Source: an uncultured Clostridia bacterium (GTDB lineage Bacteria; Bacillota; Clostridia; Christensenellales; UBA1242). Taken from it: DNA of 54,015 bases. The stretch lies in the NCBI GenBank assembly GCA_944376825.1, contig CALWDY010000021.1, positions 1 through 54,015 of the forward strand, given 5' to 3'. The first letter of the stretch is position 1. Each line of letters begins with the position of its first letter. The position numbers and the translations under genes were made by a program. Below are positions 24,851-33,205 of this stretch, piece after piece. The notes under the pieces are model-generated. The model saw only the letters and a program-made list of their open reading frames with translations, searched no databases and was not told the DNA's origin.

Positions 24851-26316
24851 TAGTTATACTTTTTTTCAAAATATTTAATTAAAACTCTTTGAGTGCTTTC
24901 ATTTTTGCAATATGCAAGCCATCTTAACTCGGCGATGTTTACATTTAGTTCGTTTTTATCCAGTTCGCACACAATCTCAACCTTGTCGCCGTTGTTTAGT
25001 CTTGTGTATATTGGAGATTTGTTTGGTGAGTCATTAATATAAGCATATTTGCAACTAAACCCAATGTCGTTATGAAGTTTAAAGGCAAAATCTAACATCG
25101 TGCTGTGTGAAGGTATTTTTATTTTTTCTTTTGACGGCGTGAAAACGGTTATAAAGTTTGTAACAACTCCGCCTGCCATTGTTTCATCTATTATGTCTAC
25201 ATCTGTGCCAACAATGGTTCCATTTTGAATTTCTGTGAAGTGCTGTCTAGACATGCAACTAATGCTAAAAAGGTTTCTTATATTGTCTTTCACAACCAAA
25301 TAACTATTATTAAATGTGTCATAACTTAAATTGATTGGTTTTAGTTTTTGCGACAAATTGGTGTTGGAAAGTATATCGCAAAGAAGTTCCATATAATTTT
25401 TTGACTGTTGTTTTTGGTTAAAAATGATATATATGTTATATGTTGGTACATTTATAAAATTGCTTTCTTTTATTTTTGTAAGTTTGCTTATTTCAAAGTG
25501 TGCTGTAATGTCGTTATAAATTTCAAGATGCGTTTTTGGCTCAACAATTACTTTGTATAAAGATATGTTTGTTTTAAGAGATTTTATATATAAATTTACT
25601 TCTCGCTGAATTTCTTCTTTTAGTTGGGTTATGTAATTTTTTGTGTTTTGTATATATCTGTTGTAATAGTTTACAAAATCTTTGTTTTCATCTTCTGTTG
25701 AAATCAAAAAGCATTCATTTTTTAAGTTGTCATAAAAATATTTTGATTTTAAAAGTTTTGCAAGAGGAATTATCCATTTTTTGGTTTCGTTTATTTTTGC
25801 TTCTTTTTTATATTTTGGAAAAACTTTAATTGTTTGTAAATTGTTTAATCTATCAGCAAATTTTATATAAAAACCAAATTTGTTGTTTTTTCCTATTGAT
25901 ATTAGTTTTTGGTATGTTTTGTCCTCCAATGCTTGTTTAAGAAAATCATCTGTGTTTGAAAAAAGATTTTCATTGTCGGGCATGAAATTTTCTTTTGTTA
26001 TTGCTGTAACAGCATCAACAATTTCTGCAATTTGCTTGTTAAATGTTTTTTCAATATTTTTAATTGAAACTCCGCAATCTTCAACGGTGTCGTGCAAGAG
26101 TGCCGAAGATATAACATCTGTATTAAAATCTAGGTGCTCTAAAATTGAGGCAACTTCAACCGGGTGCAATATGTATGGTTCGCCACTTTTCCTAAATTGG
26201 TTTTCGTGTTTTTGTTTTGCAAAATTATAGGCTTTTATAACATTTGATATGTCTAAACTGTTTTTCTTTTTTAAGTTGTTTATAATTCTATCGAAAATAA
26301 TTTCATAATTATTCAT
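24850..26316 (-). CDS. RelA/SpoT-like protein: intact HD hydrolase, degenerate synthetase, TGS domain
   Basis: 488 residues from the ATG giving MNNYEIIFDR, chosen for AAGGA 8 bases upstream; an ATG nine bases earlier lies too close to it. Residues about 25-190 form the HD hydrolase domain: His51 in YILHPVEVA, His75-Asp76 in LLHDTVED and KFADRLNNLQTI, so (p)ppGpp hydrolysis looks possible. The next ~190 residues follow the synthetase layout, but the motifs are lost: the usual NGYQSLHT reads NNSYLVV and the EVQIRT strand reads FSISCMSR. A TGS domain spans about 388-450. The C-terminal zinc-finger and ACT domains are missing (usual length ~730). It overlaps the HTH gene by 8 bases, so the two are translationally coupled. 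Confidence 0.85.
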   Translation of the reverse strand: MNNYEIIFDRIINNLKKKNSLDISNVIKAYNFAKQKHENQFRKSGEPYILHPVEVASILEHLDFNTDVISSALLHDTVEDCGVSIKNIEKTFNKQIAEIVDAVTAITKENFMPDNENLFSNTDDFLKQALEDKTYQKLISIGKNNKFGFYIKFADRLNNLQTIKVFPKYKKEAKINETKKWIIPLAKLLKSKYFYDNLKNECFLISTEDENKDFVNYYNRYIQNTKNYITQLKEEIQREVNLYIKSLKTNISLYKVIVEPKTHLEIYNDITAHFEISKLTKIKESNFINVPTYNIYIIFNQKQQSKNYMELLCDILSNTNLSQKLKPINLSYDTFNNSYLVVKDNIRNLFSISCMSRQHFTEIQNGTIVGTDVDIIDETMAGGVVTNFITVFTPSKEKIKIPSHSTMLDFAFKLHNDIGFSCKYAYINDSPNKSPIYTRLNNGDKVEIVCELDKNELNVNIAELRWLAYCKNESTQRVLIKYFEKKYN

Positions 26317-27283
26317 AGTCGGCATCCTTAATTAGTCTATAATAATTGTCATCTTCCATGTTGCTAACTTTTGCAAATCTAAACATATTTGAATCTATTG
26401 CATCACTAATTATATTTTGAATGCTATCTTCTACAATTCTCTTTTGCTGAAATTCGTTAAGTCCCGATTTTGTGGGGCTTAAATATAGTCTTTTAATTAA
26501 ATTTATCAGGTCTGTTATTTCGTTTTTAACATTTACTTCTGGAATGTCAAGGGCAAGAAGGTTGTATATTTCTCCATCTGGAATATTAAAAGCTATTCTT
26601 GAAAAAATGATGTATTGGATGCATGGCACATGTTCTCTGCCACGGGAAATGGAGTTTACAGTTCCAAGTCCTCCAATATATCTTTTGTTGGATGGTGGAT
26701 TGTTTAATATTATCAAACATTTGTCGTTGTTGTTTTTTAAACTTACAAAAATTTGAGTTTGGTTTTGCTCTAAATTACCCCAATAGTAATTTTCAAATTG
26801 GGTGTAAAATTGATTTATTTTTTTTATGTCGTTGTTGTAGGAGTTTAAAATTTTTAAATATTCTTCGGCTTTTTCTCTTGAAACCATAAAAATTCCATAT
26901 GATTTTAAGCCTTTTGGCGAAGAAAAATCAACATCATTAACAACAGATATTATTCCAAAGGTTAATATGTCATAATTGTAACTGCCAACTTTGCCTTTGT
27001 ATGCGCTGGAATTGTAATAATAAACAATATAATTTCCAATAAATTTTGTGTGGTTTTCGTTGCTTGAAATGTTTAAACTGTTTTTGTCTATTTCTGCAAC
27101 TAAAAATTGGTCGATATCAATTTTGTATGCTTTTTTTAATTCCAACAAAAACATTATTGATGGCATGCTTTTGCCACTTAAATAATTAACTATACTGCTT
27201 GCCGAAAATCCTGTTTTTTCTGCAACATCTTTTTGTGTGTATAAGTCTGTTAAAAATTTAAGATTTTTTTTAAATGTTTCCAT
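26309..27283 (-). CDS. XRE-like HTH regulator fused to an unknown domain
   Basis: 324 residues; AAGGAG lies before the ATG. Residues about 10-60 form an HTH (YTQKDVAEKTGFSASSIVNYLSGKSMPSI), followed by the capping helix ELKKAYKIDIDQFLV. The remaining 260 residues match nothing that I recognise; they include KNNNDKCLIILNNPPSNKRY and an Ile-rich segment, with no membrane helix. The gene heads an operon with the RelA/SpoT-like hydrolase, overlapping it by 8 bases. It may regulate its own operon or sense a nucleotide signal; this is inference from coupling only. Confidence 0.7.
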   Translation of the reverse strand: METFKKNLKFLTDLYTQKDVAEKTGFSASSIVNYLSGKSMPSIMFLLELKKAYKIDIDQFLVAEIDKNSLNISSNENHTKFIGNYIVYYYNSSAYKGKVGSYNYDILTFGIISVVNDVDFSSPKGLKSYGIFMVSREKAEEYLKILNSYNNDIKKINQFYTQFENYYWGNLEQNQTQIFVSLKNNNDKCLIILNNPPSNKRYIGGLGTVNSISRGREHVPCIQYIIFSRIAFNIPDGEIYNLLALDIPEVNVKNEITDLINLIKRLYLSPTKSGLNEFQQKRIVEDSIQNIISDAIDSNMFRFAKVSNMEDDNYYRLIKDADYE

Positions 27284-27302
27284 AACTGCTCCTTATGCAA
27301 AC

Positions 27303-27331
27303 ATTGTATATAAAAAAAAACAAAAAATCAA
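27303..27331 (-). promoter_or_regulatory. Promoter of the HTH-RelA/SpoT operon
   Basis: On the minus strand: TTGATT (27331-27326), 17-base spacer, TACAAT (27308-27303), followed by a short leader with AAGGAG. Confidence 0.7.
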
Positions 27332-27405
27332 CATTATAATATAAAAAATTTCAAAATAATAAACAACACAATCAATTATGTTGTTATGTGATTTACAATA
27401 ATAAA

Positions 27406-28332
27406 CTATATTTCATTGATTTCACTTATTTTATTGTCGGTCATAGAAATTTCATAGTCTTTGGCATTTAAACTAGAATAAAGTGTATAACAAAGTGGAG
27501 AAAGGGATAATATGCCTATCTTTTCAAAATTTCCAAAATATCCCAAAAGTTGATCATCTTTTAAATTTTGTTGCAAATTTAATGATAAAAATTTTCGTGC
27601 AAGATTCATATCTTGCACTTTTAATGCTTCAAAAAAATTATAAGGAACAAGCAAATTGTTATTTGCATTTTTTACTTGTGTGTTTTTTGTGTAAAGAGAT
27701 TGTTCCTTTATTAAAATTTCGTTTTCTTGAACAAAAGAACACACTTTTATGTGTTTTGCCATATCGTTTATGTTTTGTAAAGTTTTAATGTTGTTGCCAT
27801 CTATTTCAATTTGATCGCCATCAACTTGACTAAACACATTATTTGTAACATTATATGCAATGAGTGATTTGTTGTTTTTTTTATTGCACAAAATATTTAT
27901 GTTGTTATCAACAACAAAACTTGAAGCGTTAATCATATTTACTTCGTAAACATACTCGCCTTTGGATGAGAATATCTTTATTCTGTCTTCATAACAAGTA
28001 ATTGTGTATTTAATATTTTTCACTGTGTGAGAAGCAGTGTAAACAATTATATTTGATGACAATAAAAACGGTTTTATAAATATTTCTGCTCTATTTTTAA
28101 AATTATACACTTTAACGCACGAACTTTGTGATTTAACATTAAAGTTTTCATTTTCTAAATTTATACAAAAAGGAATTGACAAATAAGACTGGTCAATTGG
28201 ATATGCCTTTATTAAAAGATTGTTTTTTTCGCAATTTAAAACTTCAAGAAATTTTGTTTCTTCTAAAAAATAATTTTTGTTATCTATTTCTAAAAGAAAA
28301 TTCTCGTTGGAAAATATTTTTAAGTTTTTCAT
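27406..28332 (-). CDS. Hypothetical protein, 308 aa
   Basis: I do not recognise a family. The protein starts MKNLKIFSNENFLLEIDNK, is rich in Asn, Ile, Lys and beta-type strands (about 20-210), then has a helical C-terminal part (NFFEALKVQDMNLARKFLSLNLQQNLKDDQLLGYFGNF). No signal peptide or membrane helix, so cytosolic. There is no Shine-Dalgarno; a perfect TATAAT ends 5 bases before the ATG, implying a leaderless mRNA. It stands alone between two regulator-like genes. Confidence 0.7.
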   Translation of the reverse strand: MKNLKIFSNENFLLEIDNKNYFLEETKFLEVLNCEKNNLLIKAYPIDQSYLSIPFCINLENENFNVKSQSSCVKVYNFKNRAEIFIKPFLLSSNIIVYTASHTVKNIKYTITCYEDRIKIFSSKGEYVYEVNMINASSFVVDNNINILCNKKNNKSLIAYNVTNNVFSQVDGDQIEIDGNNIKTLQNINDMAKHIKVCSFVQENEILIKEQSLYTKNTQVKNANNNLLVPYNFFEALKVQDMNLARKFLSLNLQQNLKDDQLLGYFGNFEKIGILSLSPLCYTLYSSLNAKDYEISMTDNKISEINEI

Positions 28333-28337
28333 GATGT

Positions 28338-28343
28338 ATTATA
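28338..28343 (-). promoter_or_regulatory. -10 box of the 28332 gene, leaderless start
   Basis: TATAAT on the minus strand, 5 bases (ACATC) before the ATG. The -35 region is weak. The expected start site coincides with the start codon. Confidence 0.55.
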
Positions 28344-28433
28344 TGAAATAATTGTTTATAAAATACTTTATTGTTTTTGTATTTATTGTTTAATAAATTT
28401 TTTTTTGTCAATACTTAGCACAAAGGAGAATTT

Positions 28434-29273
28434 ATGAAAGATTATTCAAAGTGGAAAGATGATGAAATTATAAAACTTTTCAATTTTATAGAAAATGGTA
28501 AAAAAGAAAATAAAAGTTTGTCAACATTGTTTAGCGAGTATGCCTCAAAAACAAATAGAATGCCAAACAGTGTAAGAAATTATTATTATGCGGAATTAAA
28601 TTGTTTGCAAAATGATAGTGCAAGGCGAAAAAGACTAAACATAGATTTATCGCTTCATCAAAAAATAGATCAAAAAGAATTTTCAAATGAAGAAACCAAA
28701 GAGTTGGTATTAGAAATACTAAATCAAACATCAAAAGGGATATCGGTAAGAAAAGCTTGTTTAAATTTGGCAAACGGCGACATAAACAAAATGGTTAGGT
28801 TTCAAAACAAATTTAGAACAGTAGTTTTAAAAGATAAAGAATTATATGAAAGTTGTATAAACGAATTAAAAAACAAGGGGGTTAGTGTGAAATCAAAATT
28901 GCCAAACAATGTAATTAGTATGCCAGATAGAAGAAATATATTAACTGAAAGTGATATAAATAGTTTATTTTTGGGGCTTGTTAAGTTGGTAAAAAAGCAA
29001 GCAACGATGCAAGTTAGCACAACTTTAAAACATGAATGTGAAAAGGCAAACCAAACACTTAGGAAAACGCTTGTTGAACTAAGCGAAAAAGACAATGAGT
29101 TAAAAATGCTTAGAAAACAATTTAAAGTTTTAAATATGCAAAACAATAAACTTGTTGAAGAGATTAAACTTCTTAGGGGGCAAACGGCTGAACTTTTAAC
29201 AAAACAAAATAAACTATCTGCACTTAAAAAATTTACTCAAAAATACGAAAATAAATTAAACGAAATCAATTAG
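28434..29273 (+). CDS. Myb/SANT-like DNA-binding protein with C-terminal coiled coil
   Basis: 279 residues; AAAGGAG precedes the ATG. The N-terminus (YSKWKDDEIIKLFNFIENGK, then SLSTLFSEYASKTNRM and SVRNYYYAEL) has the Trp and aromatic pattern of a Myb/SANT-type helix-turn-helix, as in the RsfA-like regulators of Bacillota. A middle helical segment repeats a similar motif (about 85-145). Residues about 195-279 form a coiled coil (KANQTLRKTLVELSEKDNEL to KLSALKKFTQKYENKLNEI). It is therefore probably a dimeric DNA-binding regulator. No cofactor motif is seen. Confidence 0.65.
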   Translation: MKDYSKWKDDEIIKLFNFIENGKKENKSLSTLFSEYASKTNRMPNSVRNYYYAELNCLQNDSARRKRLNIDLSLHQKIDQKEFSNEETKELVLEILNQTSKGISVRKACLNLANGDINKMVRFQNKFRTVVLKDKELYESCINELKNKGVSVKSKLPNNVISMPDRRNILTESDINSLFLGLVKLVKKQATMQVSTTLKHECEKANQTLRKTLVELSEKDNELKMLRKQFKVLNMQNNKLVEEIKLLRGQTAELLTKQNKLSALKKFTQKYENKLNEIN

Positions 29274-29294
29274 CTTTATTCTCACATAAAATAG

Positions 29295-29323
29295 TTGACT
29301 AAAATGATTTGCGTTGCTATTAT
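29295..29323 (+). promoter_or_regulatory. Promoter of the TasA-like gene
   Basis: TTGACT (29295-29300), exactly 17 bases, TATTAT (29318-29323). The -10 sequence is the same as the downstream candidate at 53904-53909, in the G-tract promoter. Confidence 0.75.
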
Positions 29324-29357
29324 ATTAATGAATTATATCTATATATAAGAGGAAAAA

Positions 29358-29939
29358 ATGAGTAAAAGAATTAGACTTGTGTTAAGTGTTTGCATTTTGG
29401 CATTGTGTTTAAGTACACTTACTTTTGGTGTGCTTGCGGCAGTGCAAAAAAGCAATCAAATAAAAGGTGAAATAGGTTTTAACGCAGATAATTGTGATGT
29501 TTCTATTTCGGGAGTGGTTACTGGGGCGGTAAAAACAGATGGTAGTGCCAATAATGCTAGTTTTCCAACGTCAATAGTAACAAATGATACACGGGCTTGG
29601 CAAATAAATGATGTTTTGTGTTTTGATGAAAGCAATTATCCAGAAATTCCAGACATTGTTATAACATTTACTGTAACAAACAACTCATCAACGGTTGCGG
29701 TTAAGGTAACGGCGACTTTGGGGTCTGCAATACCAACAGATCATGTAAGTGCAACATTTTCAAGTAATGTTGGAACATGGTCAGACACCGATGGTATAAC
29801 TCTTGGAACCAAAGGTGGAACAGAACCTAGCAGTGCAACTATAACACTAACAATTAGTTTGACAGACAAAATAAACACACTTCCTGCAACACAAGGCAGA
29901 TTGGTTAATTTTAAATTTGAAACACCAACTAATTCATAA
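29358..29939 (+). CDS. TasA/camelysin-like secreted protein
   Basis: 193 residues; AGAGGAAAAA precedes the ATG. The start MSKRIRLVLSV and hydrophobic core to FGVLAA form a signal peptide very like that of the first gene (FGVYAA), followed by a similar SNQIKGEIGF strand where that gene has SYTISGSVVY. The mature part is Thr/Ser-rich and beta-like, with the segment DIVITFTVTNNSSTVAVKVTATL typical of the TasA/camelysin fold, whose members form surface fibres. No cysteine pair or sortase motif at the C-terminus. No SipW-type peptidase gene lies nearby. Confidence 0.7.
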   Translation: MSKRIRLVLSVCILALCLSTLTFGVLAAVQKSNQIKGEIGFNADNCDVSISGVVTGAVKTDGSANNASFPTSIVTNDTRAWQINDVLCFDESNYPEIPDIVITFTVTNNSSTVAVKVTATLGSAIPTDHVSATFSSNVGTWSDTDGITLGTKGGTEPSSATITLTISLTDKINTLPATQGRLVNFKFETPTNS

Positions 29940-29972
29940 TATTTTAAATAAAAATGTAAAGTTTTTAAATAT

Positions 29973-29999
29973 ATACAGCAAGTCTTTGCTGTATTTTTT
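29973..29999 (+). terminator. Terminator of the TasA-like gene
   Basis: ATACAGCAA (29973-29981) pairs with TTGCTGTAT (29986-29994), followed by a T run. Confidence 0.9.
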
Positions 30000-30001
30000 A
30001 T

Positions 30002-30030
30002 TTGCTAAAAAAAATCATGTTTGTTATCAT
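30002..30030 (+). promoter_or_regulatory. Promoter of addBA, leaderless start
   Basis: TTGCTA (30002-30007), exactly 17 bases, TATCAT (30025-30030). Seven bases then separate it from the ATG at 30038, with no ribosome site. Transcription should start at the start codon. Confidence 0.6.
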
Positions 30031-30037
30031 ATAATAA

Positions 30038-33000
30038 ATGGCTGTAAATTTAATTGTTGGACACAAACTTAATTATGTTAGTAAAGAAGTTATAAGGTCT
30101 ATTGATAAAAATAGACACGATTTTTGTTGTGATAATATTGTTGTTGTTCCCGATAGATTTTCAATGGTTGCAGAAAAACTTATATTTGAAATTTTAGATA
30201 TCAAAGCAACATTTAACATTCATGTTATGGGCATAAATAAACTTGCAAAAAAAATCATTGATGATGCTAATCTTAATTGTGTTTATGTGGACAATTTAGA
30301 AAGCACTTTTATTTTGTATAGAGCCATTCAAAAAGCAAAAAGCAAATTTTTGTGTTTTTCAAAAAATATTAGTCAAGGTCTATTAGAAAAAATTAAAAAT
30401 TCACTTTCACTTGTAAGGTCAAGCGATGTTACTGTGGCCGAATTAAAACAAAACCTAAATTTTGTAGATGAAAACAACAAAGCAAAAATGCAAGACATTT
30501 TGTCTGTATATGAAGAGTATGAAAAACTTTTGGATGGCAGACTGGATGCAACAACGGTATTAAAAACTTTTAGTGCATTGATAGAAACATCACTAAAACT
30601 AAAAAACACAAACATATACTTTTGTGGTTTTGATAGTTTTACAAAACAAGGTTATGAAATAATAAAAAAAATTTCAACTAATTGCAAAAATTTAGTTGTT
30701 GGTGTTCTGCACTCGGCAAACAATTCAAATGCAAATATTTATGACAATGAAATGTATGATGAACTCACATCTTTTTTTAAAGACAATAAAATTGACTTCA
30801 ACATAACCAATGTAAAACAAGATTTGGGGTTGGGTCAAGATCAAATCTTTAAAAATGTTTTTGGATACAATATCCAAAAAATAGAAAACTACAACTATGC
30901 TAGCGTGGTGGAGATGCCATCAAAACAAGATGAAATCGAAAATGTTGCAAAGCATATAAATTATTTAACAAAAAACAAAAAATGCAAATTTGATGATATA
31001 AATATAGTTGCAAATAGCAGTTATTTTGATGAAATAGAAAACACTTTTAAAGAATATAATATTTCTTATTATGTTGATAAAGATACAAATTTTTTGCAGA
31101 TACCACTGTGTAATTTTATAAAGTATGCTTTTGATGTTTATTTGGAAAATTATAGTCAAGACAGCATAATAAATTTTTTAAGTAATTATTTTTGCAACAT
31201 AGAAAAACAAGAAAAAGATAACATTCAAAATTATATATTAGAAAACAATATTGAATATAAAAAATTTGGCAAATTACTAGAAGATTATCCGCTTTGCCAG
31301 TTAAATGAACTAAAAAGTTTTGTAAGCAAACTAAATGCTCAAAATAAGGTTGGCTATTATATTCAACAAATAGAAAAATTTTTTGAAGGTTTTTTTGTTC
31401 CTGGTCAAATAGATAACTTATGCGATGAATTTCACAAAACTAACGATTTAAATAACGAAAAAATATATGTTCAAGTTCTAGATAAAATAACTTCTTTAAA
31501 TGAAAAATTTAACAGTGTGCTGAAAGATGAATTTATATCAATAACAGATTTTTATGATTTGTACTTAAATGCATTGTCAAACTTAAAAATTTCCCAAATA
31601 CCATTAAACCTAGATTGCGTTTATGTTGGAGACAGTTCTTCAAGTTTTTTCGAAACAAAAAAATATATGTTTGTTTTGGGTGCAAACCAAGATTCTCTTC
31701 CATCAACAATAAAAGATATGGGACTTTTAAGCGACAAAGAAATAGAAAATTTATCAAAAAAAATAAAGATTACTCCAACGGTAAAAATGATAAACAGAAG
31801 AAACAGATTTAAACTTTTCGATATTTTAAGCGATGCAAAACAAAAACTGTTTGTATATTACAGACTTAACAATGATGATGGTCAAAAAATGTTGCCTTCA
31901 AAATTTGTGGGAGACATTTTGAAACTAGGAGCAAGCAAAATAAACAATGCATATTTTGAAGAAAATTTTGCCGATGATAATGTTTTGGAAAAAATAAAAT
32001 TCAACAATCCAATTTCGTCTGTTGCACTTAAAAACATTTCAAGAAACATATCAATAAGTCCATTGCTAAAAACTGCTTTGCAAAGATTGGGTGAGTTTAA
32101 ACAATTTAATTTTGTAAACAAAGAAAGAGTTTCAAGTGGCAAAATGATGCTAAACTTAAATAAAACAAAAATAAGCCAAATAGAAAGTTATTATGAATGT
32201 CCGTTTAAACATTTTGCAAGACACGGATTAAAATTGGTCGAACAAAAAGATGGAACAATTAAGCCCAATGATTTTGGGAATTTTTTGCACGAGTTTTGCA
32301 AATGCTTTGTTGATTTTGTAAAAGAAAACCAAATTGAAAACGAAAACCAAATTACAAGTGTTGTGGATAAGGTTTTTAAAAATCTTTTAAGTAAGAAAGA
32401 GTATTTGTATTTTAAAGACAAAGAAAATTTATATACACAAGAAATCTTATATAATGAAGTAAAAAGGTTTGCTCTTTTTGTGTGTTTTGAACAAAAAATA
32501 AGCAATTTTAAAATTTTTAAAACAGAATTTAAGTTTGGAGACCGTGTAGAAGATTTATGTGTTTATGTGAATAATGAAAAATATAGCATAGTTGGTATTG
32601 TAGACAGAGTTGATGTGTGTGATGACCATTTTAGAATAATCGATTATAAAACGGGCTCGCTTGCAAGTTCAAATGCCAAAATTGAAAATTTATACAATGG
32701 CACAAAAATTCAAGTTTATGTTTATTTAAAGGCAATAGCAAACAAATTTAATCTTAAACCTTTTGGAGCGTTTTACTTGCCAATTAGCAATGCTTTTTTA
32801 GACACAAAACAAGATGAGTATAAAATGCAAGGCTATTTTATAGACGATATAAATTTAATAGAAAAAGCAGATACCACTTTAAGTTTAAAAAACAATAAAA
32901 GCAAGTTGTTTGAAGTGCAATATTCTCCAAATGTAAAATATGTTAAAGAAAATTTAAAAAAATTTGTATATAGCAAAAATGTAACAAAGCAAGAAATGCA

Positions 33001-33205
33001 AAATATGATAAACTATTCAATAAAAATTGTTGAACAAGCAATAAAAGAAATTTTAAATGGAAACACGCAAATTTCTCCAATTGAAGATAGTTGCAAGTTT
33101 TGCGAATATAAATCAATTTGTGGAATTGATGAAAGCGGTATATTAGCGCGAAAAATAGATGCGAAAATAGGTCCAAAAACTTTTTTGGGAGAAGACAATG
33201 AGTAA
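30038..33205 (+). CDS. addB: ATP-dependent helicase/nuclease subunit B
   Basis: 1055 residues. AddAB unwinds and trims double-strand breaks for RecA-dependent repair. The start fits family homology (AVNLIVGH near residue 8), but the Walker A seen in Bacillus AddB is not visible (HKLNYVSKEV). The C-terminal nuclease has Asp869 in IIDYKTG. Four cysteines for the 4Fe-4S cluster are Cys721 (YYECPFKHFARHG) and Cys1019, 1022 and 1028 (CKFCEYKSIC), so the nuclease fold is intact. Overlaps addA by 8 bases. No Shine-Dalgarno precedes it; the promoter position implies a leaderless mRNA. Confidence 0.95.
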   Translation: MAVNLIVGHKLNYVSKEVIRSIDKNRHDFCCDNIVVVPDRFSMVAEKLIFEILDIKATFNIHVMGINKLAKKIIDDANLNCVYVDNLESTFILYRAIQKAKSKFLCFSKNISQGLLEKIKNSLSLVRSSDVTVAELKQNLNFVDENNKAKMQDILSVYEEYEKLLDGRLDATTVLKTFSALIETSLKLKNTNIYFCGFDSFTKQGYEIIKKISTNCKNLVVGVLHSANNSNANIYDNEMYDELTSFFKDNKIDFNITNVKQDLGLGQDQIFKNVFGYNIQKIENYNYASVVEMPSKQDEIENVAKHINYLTKNKKCKFDDINIVANSSYFDEIENTFKEYNISYYVDKDTNFLQIPLCNFIKYAFDVYLENYSQDSIINFLSNYFCNIEKQEKDNIQNYILENNIEYKKFGKLLEDYPLCQLNELKSFVSKLNAQNKVGYYIQQIEKFFEGFFVPGQIDNLCDEFHKTNDLNNEKIYVQVLDKITSLNEKFNSVLKDEFISITDFYDLYLNALSNLKISQIPLNLDCVYVGDSSSSFFETKKYMFVLGANQDSLPSTIKDMGLLSDKEIENLSKKIKITPTVKMINRRNRFKLFDILSDAKQKLFVYYRLNNDDGQKMLPSKFVGDILKLGASKINNAYFEENFADDNVLEKIKFNNPISSVALKNISRNISISPLLKTALQRLGEFKQFNFVNKERVSSGKMMLNLNKTKISQIESYYECPFKHFARHGLKLVEQKDGTIKPNDFGNFLHEFCKCFVDFVKENQIENENQITSVVDKVFKNLLSKKEYLYFKDKENLYTQEILYNEVKRFALFVCFEQKISNFKIFKTEFKFGDRVEDLCVYVNNEKYSIVGIVDRVDVCDDHFRIIDYKTGSLASSNAKIENLYNGTKIQVYVYLKAIANKFNLKPFGAFYLPISNAFLDTKQDEYKMQGYFIDDINLIEKADTTLSLKNNKSKLFEVQYSPNVKYVKENLKKFVYSKNVTKQEMQNMINYSIKIVEQAIKEILNGNTQISPIEDSCKFCEYKSICGIDESGILARKIDAKIGPKTFLGEDNE

